Positions 43,701-53,016 of a DNA stretch of 64,000 nt are shown here, piece after piece; within the stretch, counting starts at the first letter, position 1; each line of letters opens with the position of its first letter. The DNA is taken from positions 1,488,001-1,552,000 of the forward strand of contig CP087206.1 of the NCBI GenBank assembly GCA_020912385.1. Reading direction: 5' to 3'. The translations under genes and the position numbers were made by a program. Source of the stretch: Neofusicoccum parvum. Taxonomy: Eukaryota; Ascomycota; Dothideomycetes; Botryosphaeriales; Botryosphaeriaceae. The notes beneath the pieces were generated by a model. The model had not been told where the DNA came from. It did no database searches and saw only the letters and a program-made list of their open reading frames with translations.

Positions 43701-44667
43701 CCAAGGCCCGAACAGAGAGAAGCTCAATCAGAATCGAGTAGGTCTTTGAGTCCGGAAGCACGCGACGCTTCAGCATATCAGAGTACACATCCAACGCTTT
43801 GGGGACCACCTGGTGCTTAGCTCGGGGAAGGTGGATGGCAGCCACGAGCAATGCATTGTACGCGGGAGCCGTAGGCTTGACACCACCCACGAGCATGCTC
43901 TCGAAGACCGCGGGAATTTCGGCATAGTGGCGTCCTTCGGCGAGCTTCTCCAGCTGGTTGGCAAATGTATCGACATCGGAGACGGAGGTTGGGGCAGTAG
44001 TGGAAGAACGAGGAGTGGAAATCCTTGGTGAAGCCTGGGAGACGGTGGCCGGCGACTTGGAACGGACCTCCTGAACGTCGGCGGCAGCAGAGGCAGCATC
44101 CTGAAAATCCTCCTCTGGCTCATTCTTCCTACGCTCAATCTCGCGATTGATAGCCTCATCTATCTTTGCCAACGCCTCGGCTTCAGCTTTGTGGTCAACG
44201 ACCTGCTTGAAGTCATCCACCGCACTTGCACTGTAGGCTCGGTCAACTCCGCCGCGAGCCAACTTGTCCTCGGCATCGACATCCTCGACGGTTGCGGCGG
44301 AACCATCCTTTACGACAACTTCAGTGTCGAGGGGCCCCGACGATGGCTTCCACTCGATCCTCTTGGCAAATTGGAACTGGTGCCACTCGCGGTTGTCGAG
44401 CCTCTGGTGCTTGTGCCAGGCCTCGAAGTAGGCGGCTAGACCCGAGTCATGGTGATCTGGATGGGCAGCCTTGACGCTCGTGCCAGACTGGGCCGACGTT
44501 GCATAGGCATTCTGCTGGGAGGGGTGCTTCGCGAAGCGATTGGAGACGTGGCTGAAGTTCTGGGAGGCGTAGGAGGACTGCGACGCGGCTACGACGGACT
44601 GGGCGTAGCCGTGGGTGAAAGTCTTCGCAAGACTAAGGCTCCGAAGATTGAGGGTCTTGAAGACCAT
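40792..44667 (-). CDS. Large mitochondrial pentatricopeptide-repeat (PPR) protein
   Basis: Single exon, 1291 aa. The N-terminus (MVFKTLNLRSLSLAKTF, rich in Arg/Lys/Ser and without acidic residues for ~65 positions) fits a mitochondrial presequence. PPR helices are recognisable from about residue 230 (PTAPAYNALLVAAIH; DSKTYSILIELLSVR) and form a dense block in the C-terminal third: EPSSFLYNALIGKLGKAR, RPTSVTYGTVVNALCR, EPTTHTYKLLIDTYATLEP, LRPQACLYQALFEAMVAN. Such proteins bind organelle RNA for stability or translation; Neurospora CYA-5 and yeast Pet309 (COX1 expression) are possible relatives, but I cannot decide orthology. It is divergent with ERG8. A 536-codon frame on the opposite strand is a shadow. 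Confidence 0.93.
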   Translation of the reverse strand: MVFKTLNLRSLSLAKTFTHGYAQSVVAASQSSYASQNFSHVSNRFAKHPSQQNAYATSAQSGTSVKAAHPDHHDSGLAAYFEAWHKHQRLDNREWHQFQFAKRIEWKPSSGPLDTEVVVKDGSAATVEDVDAEDKLARGGVDRAYSASAVDDFKQVVDHKAEAEALAKIDEAINREIERRKNEPEEDFQDAASAAADVQEVRSKSPATVSQASPRISTPRSSTTAPTSVSDVDTFANQLEKLAEGRHYAEIPAVFESMLVGGVKPTAPAYNALLVAAIHLPRAKHQVVPKALDVYSDMLKRRVLPDSKTYSILIELLSVRALEVLSSKQILDEKRVRFGGMDEEGKFMLQSNETDFAILLEDDSLNMAVKLFNTASAIQSDNTFSEKTYRRLITACAELGRVEEMVRIYTHMESHRVLPRADMFVPMIQAFATSGDLRSSVECYDEYKALAIANDKGENAMIRKDNDVYAALIKAYALCERLEGGRKFLSKLQESIEDPKRVASLRDIVGLKAFIPVWLKNGSFQDAVTYAREELSSEARHVAMAAICVRAADHNAMEVATKAFESLPESMEVAVPALAMIAMHVRNGNIEAAQYFWEVLEAADAKPLFVEPSAMLAIALIGSGHAERGLRQNRRMLGRVRDSQTGKAKMEAVEQIDEAVEVIGHFMTRRGITLPAKASMELFWTMVDNGGLIPSVAAHLLAGLGPDGVAQLGFEDLTLLMQIQAGMILNSSAADVANQARFSHILEVMMAHGMPIDKQTSGLIEKVLLKLDRHDLAQRWQAFRYPVMAPVFSPTSFPAFGAPSPVAPTPMYEDNYDPYAATTDNKGSVTITDLLEKTHGRSASHLNEALTKFRNMRRAGRHPRYFTYAKLITAAAKEGRMELAQDILSLAKQDVPLQPQHRIVRYGWVTILDSMVAACLQAGDRQGAARYHQELLDMGAAPSANTFGLYITTLKESTKTFDEATEAVKIFLRAKSEGVEPSSFLYNALIGKLGKARRIDDCLFYFQEMRNLGIRPTSVTYGTVVNALCRVSDEKFAEELFEEMESMPNYKPRPAPYHSMMQFFLTTKRDRSKVLSYYERMRTKGIEPTTHTYKLLIDTYATLEPADMDAAEGVLGQIRQSGQRPEAVHFASLIHAKGCVQHDMAEAKKLFDSVISNGELRPQACLYQALFEAMVANHEIDATETYVADMRAKGVELTPYIANSLIHGWATAKNIDKATSIYESVPLHKREPSTYEAMTRAYMSIEDRTGATVVVKEGLSRGYPAAVANKIRELIGGGWPGAGENVDAVAA

Positions 44668-45500
44668 TTAGAAGACGGATGACCCTTCAGCGTGAAAGGG
44701 TGAGACTGGGGGGCGCGTGGCGCGTTAGCAACAGCTGCCTGGAGCGCGCTCACGAGATAGCCGAGCACCGAGCGCGGGGAGGCCAAGCTTACAGTTTATC
44801 TCAAAAAGTGCTGTGCAGGTTCATTTGACGACGAGTGCCGCCAAAGGAACGCGCTTCCAATGGGTTGGGGGGCAGTGTTGAGCGTGGTGGGTTGGACCAA
44901 GGTGGCCGATGGAGAATGCAGCATGCGTCGAGAGCGGGCCGGGGCGAGGGGGGTAAAAAGCAGTCGCCACGCGAAAGCTGGGGAGAAGAGGCCACGAAAG
45001 AGAGGCGGGCGGGCGACGCGGGCGCTGGCCTAAGGATCGCGCAGGCAGCACTGGAAAAAAACGCAGCGCTGGTGGTGACGAAGACGAGGCAACGAAAAAG
45101 CGCGATCCACGGACGGCGAGCTGGGCGTGTCCCGGTTAATCCCTAAGGCCGACGCGCCGCGAGCCAGCGGGCGCCCTGTGGGCTGCAGCCCGCTGCTCCT
45201 GTGACCGGCCGCTCTGCTTCCGCCGCGTCCGCGCCCCTGGGGCTGCGCACTGCGGCGATGCAGTCAGCCAGCGTGACTCATCCTCCACGAACATTCTGCG
45301 GAGCTGCACCCCGCCCTCTGCCGTCACAGCCCTCTTGATTTCCAATCGCGCGCGCGCCGCCGAGCCTTCGAGATCCTCTCGCCCCAAAGCAGCATAGCCG
45401 CCCGGCCTTCCCAGATCAGTCCCTCCGAGCGCCCCCGCCTGCTGCTTCATATCCGGAGGAACCTGTGCCCGCCGTGCAACGCTCGACGATCTCCCTCACC
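44668..45500. promoter_or_regulatory. Shared divergent promoter, PPR gene / ERG8
   Basis: 0.83 kb between divergent start codons. The ERG8 side is C/T-rich. No TATA box evident. Confidence 0.5.
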
Positions 45501-46993
45501 ATGGCCTCTGCGAACCCGCCAGTGGCTGTCTCTGCCCCCGGCAAGGTCCTGCTCGCGGGCGGCTATTTGGTGCTGGACCGCGACTTCAATGGCCTCGTGT
45601 TCGGCCTCAGCGCCCGCATCCATGTGCTCGTCCGCCCACTCGCAACGGGCTCCGGCGTTAGTCTGTCCGAGATAATCGTCAAATCGCCTCAGTTCCTCGG
45701 GGCCACCTGGGAATATGGCTACAGGCTCACCGAGCTCGGCGGCGGCATTGAGGTGACCCAGCTCAGAGCGTAAGTGTGTTTTCCTCTGTTCACGCCGTTG
45801 CTCGTGCCAGCTGTGAACGTGAACAAATGCCACCGGCCGTCCTCCCCTCTGTGTTCCTGCCGCTCATTCACGCCGCCGCGTCTAGTCGCGCTACAGAAGC
45901 ACTCCATCGCAACCCGTTCGTCGAGACGGCTCTCAGCTATGCGCTCACCTACATCTCAGCTCTTACCTCGCAACGCATTGAACCGGCCTCGATCACCATC
46001 CTGGCCGACAACGACTACTATTCCGCCGGCCCTGGCGATGTCCAGGCGCCTGGGGAGCGTTTCAAAAGTTTTAATGTGCCGCTGTGGGAGGCGCACAAGA
46101 CCGGCCTTGGCTCCTCCGCGGCCCTGGTCACCGCCTTTACCGGCGCTGTGCTCTCCCACTATCTCCCTGACAATGTCTTCTCGCTTGCGACCGACGAGGG
46201 CAGGCTGCGTCTGCACAACCTTGCGCAGGCTGCGCACTGTGCCGCCCAGGGGAAGGTTGGCTCCGGCTTCGACGTCGCGTCTGCAGTCTTCGGCTCCTGT
46301 CTGTACCGCAGGTTCTCACCCTCGCTCCTGTCGGCTCATGGAGAACCCAGCGCAGCTGGATTCGCCGACGCTTTGAGAAATCTGGTTGACCAAACAGAGC
46401 CTTCGCGCAAGTGGGACACTGTGATTACCAAGTCCGCAATTAAAGTCCCCGATGGAATCCGTCTTGTGATGTGCGACGTTGACTGCGGCTCCCAGACGCC
46501 CGGCATGGTCAAACAGGTGCTCGCATGGCGCGAGGAAAAGGCGGGCGAGGCAAACGTGCTGTGGGCGGAGCTGCAGAAGAGCAACGAGGCGCTCGCAGCA
46601 GAGCTGGTCGAGCTGTCAGAAAGCAAGAGTCGTGACTACGGGAAACTAAAGGGCTGCATCGCAGAGATCCGGCGGCTGATCCGAGAGATGTCGCGGCAGT
46701 CAGGCGTCCCGATTGAGCCAGCAGAGCAGACGGCGCTGCTGGACGCGTGCTCGCAGGTGCCGGGGGTCATTGGCGGCGTGGTGCCGGGCGCGGGTGGGTA
46801 CGACGCAGTATCTTTATTGATAGAGGATCGGCCTGAAGTGGTGGAGAAGCTGCAAGGGTTGCTTCGGGGGTGGAAGGTGGACAGCACGGCGGGTGGCGTG
46901 AGCATTGGGCGGGTTAGCATGCTTGGGGTGCGCGAGGAGATGGAGGGCGTGCGGGCGGAGAGCGCGGCGGCGTACGGGCGATGGGCACAGTGA
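45501..46993 (+). CDS. ERG8: Phosphomevalonate kinase (Erg8), mevalonate pathway
   Basis: Converts mevalonate 5-phosphate to the diphosphate with ATP, an essential cytosolic step toward sterols and prenyl groups. Two exons, join(45501..45769,45886..46993), 458 aa, as in yeast (~451). GHMP-kinase motifs: VSAPGKVLLAGGYLVLD at the N-terminus, the ATP loop KTGLGSSAALVTAF after the intron, and GAGGYDAV in the C-terminal region. The start is the ATG at 45501 (CACCATGG). The 116 nt intron (GTAAGT donor, TCTAG acceptor) gives TQLRA-RATEALHRNPFVE; the acceptor is the least certain point, since the residues just before RNPFVE are variable in the family. Confidence 0.93.
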
Positions 46994-47617
46994 GCGAGAA
47001 ACGCGCAGCACCGTAGCTTCTGGGTAGGTTAGCAATGCCAGACGTCAGAAGCAGCGCGCGGCAGGCGCCAAGAAGCAGCAGCTCGCACGCGTCCCCACTG
47101 CGCGGGAGGGTGGAAGCGGAAGATCGGCAAGTTGGTTTGGCAGTGGAGCGCTGCTCCCACAGGCTGTCCGCAGCGCTGGCCGGGCGCGGGCCCGGTCGGC
47201 CTCCTGGGCTTCTGGACGCTCCATGTCGCCAGGGCACGGCGCCGCGAGCTGCGCGCTGGGGACGGTCGATGACGTCCGCGGGCTGGGGCGAGGCGCTGGT
47301 GGTGGCATTTATCAGAGCTGCGCCGCTTTGAGGCCTAGCCAGACGTGCCAGGCGTGCTTGAAGGACGCCGTCGACCCTGATTTGCCAAGCGAGCGCTCTC
47401 CCTCAGCGCAAGTCCCGCCCTACAGCCAGCGCAGCCTCAACCCCGTCCGTACCTGTCTGTAAAGGCTCCTTGGCTCGATGAGGGGCGCCCTCGACGACGT
47501 CGCCCTGCTCCTGCGCCGATAGCTCTCCGAAAATCCAAGCCGTTCGTTATCGCCCGCGCGGATCAGCCCCCCCGACCGCCTACCCTCCCTGTCGCCGGCC
47601 CCCGGCACCCCCAAGCC
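46994..47617. other. Intergenic between ERG8 and the UBL3-like gene
   Basis: 0.62 kb between two plus-strand genes: ERG8 3' flank and UBL3-like promoter. No gene seen. Confidence 0.5.
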
Positions 47618-48382
47618 ATGGCCTCCTCTCCTTCTCGCAGAGGCTCACGAGCATCCGCCGACGCGCCACCCCAGCCTGCTGCGCATGAAGCCAGCCCACC
47701 GCACAGCTCCGTGGAGATGAGCACCCTCGCGCCGCAGTCGGCCCCGGAGCCCGACTCGATACCGCCTCCCGCCTCGACCTCGACCGCTGCGCCTGCAGAT
47801 TCAGCCCTCGCGAAGCCAGACTCCCAGCAGTCCTCCCAACCCGCCCTCGTCCGCTCCGAGACCGAAGCCATTGGGCCCGCCTCGGACACGCCCGCCGCAA
47901 AGCCAGATCCGGCCAGCGGTCCTGCCGTCGTCATAACCCTGCTGCTCACCAGCGGCGCCCGCCATCCCTACAAGATCGACGAGAAGTACATGCGGAAGCG
48001 CAATGTCACCGTTGAGGATATGGACCCCTTCAACATCAGCGTCTACACGCTCAAGGAGCTGATATGGAGGGATTGGCGCGAAGGTGCGACGCTCGCAACC
48101 CTAGTCGGTGGCGACGAGACATGACATGCTAACACATCTGCAGAGTGGGAGCCGCGGCCCTCGTCGCCCAGCTCAATACGTCTGATCTCGTTTGGCCGCA
48201 TGCTGGACGACAAGCAGCCGCTAAAGGATTGCCGCTTCCAAGCAGAGTCTCCCAACGTCGTTCACATGACTGTTAAGCCGCAAGAAGTCGTCGACGAAGA
48301 GGATGCAAAGACGGCAAAGGCCGGTGGTCGAGACAACGACGACGGCGAGACAACCGCCCGGTGTCGCTGCGTCATCCTATGA
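47618..48382 (+). CDS. Membrane-anchored ubiquitin-fold protein (UBL3/MUB type)
   Basis: Two exons, join(47618..48083,48144..48382), 234 aa, with a 60 nt intron (CTAAC branch, phase 1, RE-EWEPRPSSP). The first ~105 residues are Ser/Pro/Ala-rich and disordered. A ubiquitin-like domain follows: VVITLLLTSGARHPYKID, then YTLKELIWRDW and SIRLISFGRMLDDKQPLKDC, ending VVHMTVKP. The C-terminus is CRCVIL, a CAAX box (CVIL) whose final Leu favours geranylgeranylation; the first Cys may be palmitoylated. The same lipid-anchor logic defines UBL3 of animals and MUB proteins of plants. There is no C-terminal GG, so it is not conjugated like ubiquitin. It probably sits on the plasma membrane and recruits an E2 enzyme. 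Confidence 0.9.
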
Positions 48383-49192
48383 TGTTTCGCGTGCGTTTTG
48401 GATTGCGTTTTATGCAAAGACGGAGAGGCTCCAATTGCTCCTATCTATCTATCAAGATACCCGTGCTCCAAAGACGCGGTTTAAGGAGTGCATACGTCAA
48501 GTGTTTGACTGGCAGCAGAGCGTTCGGGGGTTGTATGTACATGTTACTTTTATTGGCGACCCAGATGGTCGTCCAGTCGGGAGTGCGTGGCTTGTTCTGT
48601 TACCCTTTCCTATCTTTCCTTTCTGGTCGGCGCGAGGCAAAGCGAACATGGGCAGAAATGGCGTTTGGGAGCTCATCATCATCATCCTCATCATCATCGA
48701 ACCTTTTCGTATTGCAATAAATCTGTCATGGCACAGTACATGTCTTTCCGTGTGTCGTTGGTCTGGAAAACATGGCAACAGGACTACATATACAAAGTTG
48801 AAGTATTCTGCGGATGCGAAAGCGCAACTAGGCATGTTAATCCCCGGACAATTGCATCAACTTCCCATGTATGGTTGCCTAGCTATTACAATACGTGAGT
48901 AGCCGTCGTGTCAATATGGAAAGCAAACCGCGCGGCGGCTAAAGCGCCCATCCAGATATAGAAGTAATCCCCCTGCCACGCTTGTACATCCAGACGAATG
49001 CTTCTAGCTCCTAACGTGAAAGTATGCTTTCTCTCAGTACTTCGCGAAACGATCACCCATTATGGTTGGTCAAACAGTATTGGAAGCGATTTCGATGCAT
49101 CGAATGCTTACTGAAGCCATGAGTGTTCCATCACCATTGCCGTGGCTCATCTATTTCGACAACGCCTTTCTTGTGCGTGCATAACCCTACAT
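48383..49192. other. Convergent 3' flanks with TCA microsatellite
   Basis: 0.8 kb between the UBL3-like and UMP1 genes. An AATAAA poly(A)-signal-like hexamer lies at 48716-48721 on the plus strand, just after the TCA repeat. No gene seen. Confidence 0.5.
48673..48698. repeat. Interrupted (TCA)n microsatellite
   Basis: Eight TCA-type units with one interruption, in the 3' flank of the UBL3-like gene. Confidence 0.9.
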
Positions 49193-49827
49193 CTACCAGT
49201 TCATCTTCATGCGTGCCTCCATCTCGGTGTGGAAGTCTGGCGCCTCGCGGAGTTCATCTCCTGTTTCTTGAAGTTAGCATTCGGACAGTGGGAAACCCAG
49301 ACGCAGCCGTCCGAAACCCCTTTCGGGAGTGGCTGGACAAAACAAGAGGATTTGGGGCAAGACTTACCCTTGTAGACATCCTCCCAGTCAATCTCGGTAT
49401 CACGGCCTGACAGGATATCTCCGTGGACGTTGCTGGCGCCGCCTAGGGCAGCAGGCCTCCATTCGCCGGCGGACGTGAGCTTGAGCTCCATGCCGCGCCT
49501 GATGGGCTCAGCCATGCCAAAGGTACGCCGCAGACCCTCCATCTTCAGAGCATCCTGGGTGGCACGCCACTTGGCCAAGCGGGCTTCGAGCGGGTGTGCC
49601 GACTGTAGTTGCGGCTCCGGGGTGTTCGATGACGACGCGGCAGCGGACGGAGCAGTCAGACCGAGGTTGGCACGCAGAGAGTCGTGGACTCCGGGCGCGG
49701 AGGGAGCACCTAGGGTGGCGGACGTGCTCTTAGGGTTGGAGGACGCGGGAGTCAGGCGTAGGGACTGGTGGCAGCCATGTTAGCGGTGCAAGGCGACGGC
49801 GCAGTCAGGACAGCGTGAGCTTACCAT
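49193..49827 (-). CDS. UMP1: Proteasome maturation factor Ump1 (POMP)
   Basis: Chaperone enclosed in half-proteasomes during 20S assembly and then degraded as first substrate. Three exons, complement(join(49193..49260,49368..49764,49825..49827)), 155 aa, like yeast Ump1 (148). The first coding exon is just the ATG: a GTAAGC donor follows it, and after a 60 nt intron (CTAAC branch) the second exon gives SLRLTPASSNP, the usual Ump1 start. Family motifs: HPLEARLAKWRATQDALKME, then LRRTFGMAEPIRRGMELK and the signature HGDILSGRDTEIDWEDVYK. The second intron is 107 nt; exon 3 ends MEARMKMNW. Identity is firm. It is divergent with the MAPEG gene. Confidence 0.94.
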
Positions 49828-50454
49828 GTTGCCGGACGAGGATGGCGGATCAGGGTGTGTGCTGTGCCTTTTGTTGGAGGTTGAGCAAGTGAGTTGCAGC
49901 GGCAACGTAAGAGGATCGGTGGTGACGGCAGTGATGGTTGTGATGCTGAGGCTCCGGAGCTGCAGCTCGCTGAGCTTGGGTCCAGGCGGCCGGAGTAACG
50001 CGCGCCGCCCACGCGTGATTGGCTCCACGCCTGCGAGTACTCCAGGACAACCCATTTCCATCGTTTCACTGCCGTCCCTGCACCGGACAACAGTTGCAGA
50101 ATCAGATGGAGACCGACCTTGTCATATATCTGTCTCCAGTTCCAGAATTCTGCGCAGGCTTCGATTTCACCTGGCCTCCGAACTCAGCGTTTCCTGCCAT
50201 CAGCAACAAGAGTACCAGAAAACCATAATTCCGTTGGGGCTCAGCTCCTGCTCGCTTCCCTATGCTGCCTGATCCTCGCAGACGGCTTCTCGGCCGGTAC
50301 CCTGTGATGCGCGTGGAGGAAATGGCCGCCAGCCTCGGTTGATCGTTGCTTATCCACCCCGCTCCGTTCAGCTTGCACCAAGCCCATCAACATATAAAAG
50401 AGACCCACCTGACTGAGCTTGGGGTCTCCCAGGTTCCACTACCTCTCCCGAACC
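49828..50454. promoter_or_regulatory. Shared divergent promoter, UMP1 / MAPEG gene
   Basis: 627 nt between divergent start codons, with a TATA box on the MAPEG side (listed separately). Confidence 0.55.
50393..50399 (+). promoter_or_regulatory. TATA box of the MAPEG gene
   Basis: Perfect TATAAAA 62 nt before the start codon at 50455. Such a clear TATA box often marks inducible genes in fungi. Confidence 0.65.
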
Positions 50455-50931
50455 ATGACGTCCCTCATCGAAAATGCAAACCTTTCCATTCTTGCCATTC
50501 CGGCCTACCATCTCCTCGCAATCCTACCCCATGCGGCGTCCATTCTATACACAACCAATGGAAAGCCGAGCAAATGGGACAACCGCAACCCGCGCTCCGA
50601 GGCCATGAAATCCGCCCTTGCCAAGCGGGTAGATGCGAAGCAGTACGCCACGTACGAGCGTCTCGAGGCCGCCCATGCGAACAGCATGGAAAACATGCCG
50701 ATCTTCGTCGCAGCCGTGATTCTGGGGAATATGGCAGGCTTGCACAAAGTGGAAGGTTCTGATGGTTTGAATTGGTTTACTGGAGCCTTTTTGCTTGTTC
50801 GAACGGCATACATCATTGTCTACGCCATGAATGACACCCAGGCAAAAAGCGTTCCACGCAGCCTGCTCTACAATACCGGCCTCGTTTTGTGCTGGAGGAC
50901 TCTGTTCAAGGCAGCAACCAAGCTAGTGTGA
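50455..50931 (+). CDS. MAPEG-family membrane protein
   Basis: Single exon, 158 aa, start at the only suitable ATG (ACCATGACG). Four hydrophobic segments: LSILAIPAYHLLAILPHAAS, NMPIFVAAVILGNMAG, GAFLLVRTAYIIVYAM and LLYNTGLVLCWRTLFKAA. The loop after the first segment holds RNPRSEAMKSALAK and RLEAAHANSMENMP; the AHANSxENxP pattern is the MAPEG hallmark that binds glutathione in characterised members. Fungal proteins of this type are usually annotated as glutathione transferase-like MAPEG proteins; membrane detoxification is likely, substrate unknown. Its strong TATA box suggests inducible expression. Confidence 0.9.
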   Translation: MTSLIENANLSILAIPAYHLLAILPHAASILYTTNGKPSKWDNRNPRSEAMKSALAKRVDAKQYATYERLEAAHANSMENMPIFVAAVILGNMAGLHKVEGSDGLNWFTGAFLLVRTAYIIVYAMNDTQAKSVPRSLLYNTGLVLCWRTLFKAATKLV

Positions 50932-51416
50932 GGAAACGGCGGATCTGGTCGAGTGGTGGTAATCAGACTGGCAGAAATCTATGCTACTTTGGAAAGATCC
51001 CTTTGGCTTGTCGTTCCAATGTGATCGAATAAGATACCCACACAATGTCCGTTGCAGCGCCTTTTTCTCTATTTTGGGCCAGCAGAAATGAGCCAGATTT
51101 GCGAACCGGCCACTCACGCGTCAGCACGCATGGTACTCAACGTCGAGTATAGCTAGCGCATATCAGTTCCACGGGCTTCGGCCCTATCCTTCCACGCTCG
51201 CAATGGCTTAGGAAGATCATCGTGCAATTTTAGCTCGAAGCTTCTCAGAGCGCAGGAGCCAGGACAACCGACTAAGCTGGTTTTCAGGCCAGTGCAACGG
51301 TGGTTTTGCGCAGATGAAGGACATCACCTACAGTTTTGGCCTGTTCTTTGGACCACTCGGGCTGGTCGCAGCTTGTGGTCAGGTTTGGGGAAATAGAGAG
51401 AAACCTCTTCTTCCAG
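50932..51416. other. Convergent 3' flanks
   Basis: 0.48 kb between the MAPEG and SEN54 genes. No gene or repeat seen. Confidence 0.5.
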
Positions 51417-52738
51417 CTACCGACCACGACCGCGACCGCGGCCGCGACCTCTACCCCTGAAACCACCGCGCTTGGAACCTGAGCCACGGGGCGTTTTGTC
51501 GTACAATTTCTCGAGTCCAAATCCAGCATCCGCTACTCGCACATAGCTGATGATTCCCTGATCCACCACCGCCAAAATGACGTTCCGATAACCATATTTG
51601 AGTTTCTGGTACAATTGTCCGTCTGGCTTGGGCGGATCATATGGTGTGGAGGCAAGAAGATCATTCAGCTGCGGCAAAGTAGGGACGGAGGTATCGCGTG
51701 CATTTATCACAGCAACACGGAAGTCTGGAGGCCCCGGTGCAGATTTCTTCCAGGTTGGTGTAGGCTTGTAGACAGAATAGGCTATGTGGAAAGGATCCTG
51801 ACTTGTTTCTTCGGAGAAGAATTGCGGGGGAGTTTTTGGATCGTGGAATGGAATCATGTCGAGAAGACGGTAGACATCGTCTTGAGGCAGACACGTTAGC
51901 GGCCATGACGTATGTGGTATTCTTCAACTTACTGTAACTCCTATACAACCCAGGCGACACGAGCGGGCCTAGGGCAGCGTTCGGGCTCGGACGGGACGAA
52001 GAAGGCAAAAGCAGACTCTTCCACAGACTGCGAAACAACGCGAAGGCAGAGGTCTGTTCGTGCTGGTCCGGGGAATGAGCAATATGCTTCTCACCGTGCC
52101 AGCTATCGGCGCGGGTGACAATGTACCCTGATCTCTTCAAGCCAGCATAGACAATGTATCGCTCCAGGGTAAGGCTGCCACTCGCAGCATCCTCCATACC
52201 AATAAAGGCAGCGTATGCGCCCTGCAGGCTCATTGGCAGGCCCTCGTCTTCTGTTTCATCGGACGGCCACCTGATGTCGAGAGAGCCACGCTCAAGCAGA
52301 TACAAGGCCTCCTCTGGCAGTAGCCACATGACACCTGAAATATGCCTGCCCATGGTGCGGAAAGCCTGGCCCTTGACCTGGTCAACTCGGGCCATGTTGG
52401 AGGAAGGGTCGTAGGTAGCCAGGACGTGGTTCTTGGGGTTGTGGATGCGGGTGCCCGAGATGGCTTGCTGCATGGCTTGGCGAGAGGCATCGAGAGCGTT
52501 GGCTTGCAGCGAGGTGGAATGAGGCTCGAAGTCTTTCTCGCCGCGCTTAGGCAGCTTGGAGGCGCCGTTTTCAGTGATGCTGCATCATGTCAGGCGCGAG
52601 CACGGCGATGGAGGGCGTCGGCGCGACATACGACAGGCTCGTCAGGAAGCGGAAGTCCTGGGTTTCGTCGCTGAGATCGACCTGGTCCGCATTGTGGGTG
52701 GGAAGCTGCGAAACATCGTCGTCATCGACGTCGGCCAT
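51417..52738 (-). CDS. SEN54: tRNA-splicing endonuclease subunit Sen54
   Basis: Structural subunit of the Sen2/Sen34/Sen15/Sen54 endonuclease that cuts introns from pre-tRNA. Three exons, complement(join(51417..51880,51933..52579,52632..52738)), 405 aa; both introns are 52 nt. Junctions: DFRFLTSLS-ITENGASKLPKR and YRSY-NDVYRLLDMIPF. Family motifs: LSDETQDFRFL, KLPKRGEKDFEPH, MWLLPEEALYLLERGSLDIR (the conserved Sen54 block) and ERYIVYAGLKRSGYIVTRA. The end is a Gly-Arg run, GGFRGRGRGRGRGRGR, which is an RNA-binding, methylation-prone sequence not needed for the fold. Identity is firm. Confidence 0.94.
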
Positions 52739-53016
52739 GCTGGCGGGGAAGAGGTGGTGAAGCGATGGTGCTGGTGCTTGGAGTGAGTCGGATCTTGGAA
52801 AATCAGAGCCGCATGACTCGCGCGCGTCGATCTGTTTCTGTGCGCCCGCGTCGCTGCACCTCTGCACCGGAGCACGCACAGCTTCACTTCTCGGCGACAT
52901 CTCCTCTGACTTTTCAAATTCCTCGGCACCTGTCTAAATCTCGTCTACCACAGCGTTGGAGGATCCGTTCCGACCCCGGCGACATATTTCCCTCGGCTCT
53001 ATGTCCGCGCCATCGT

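Noticed and set aside
49767..49775. GGTGGCAGC near the UMP1 start as a proteasome-associated control element
   Set aside because: It differs from the yeast GGTGGCAAA consensus, lies inside the first intron and is partly intron/exon boundary sequence.
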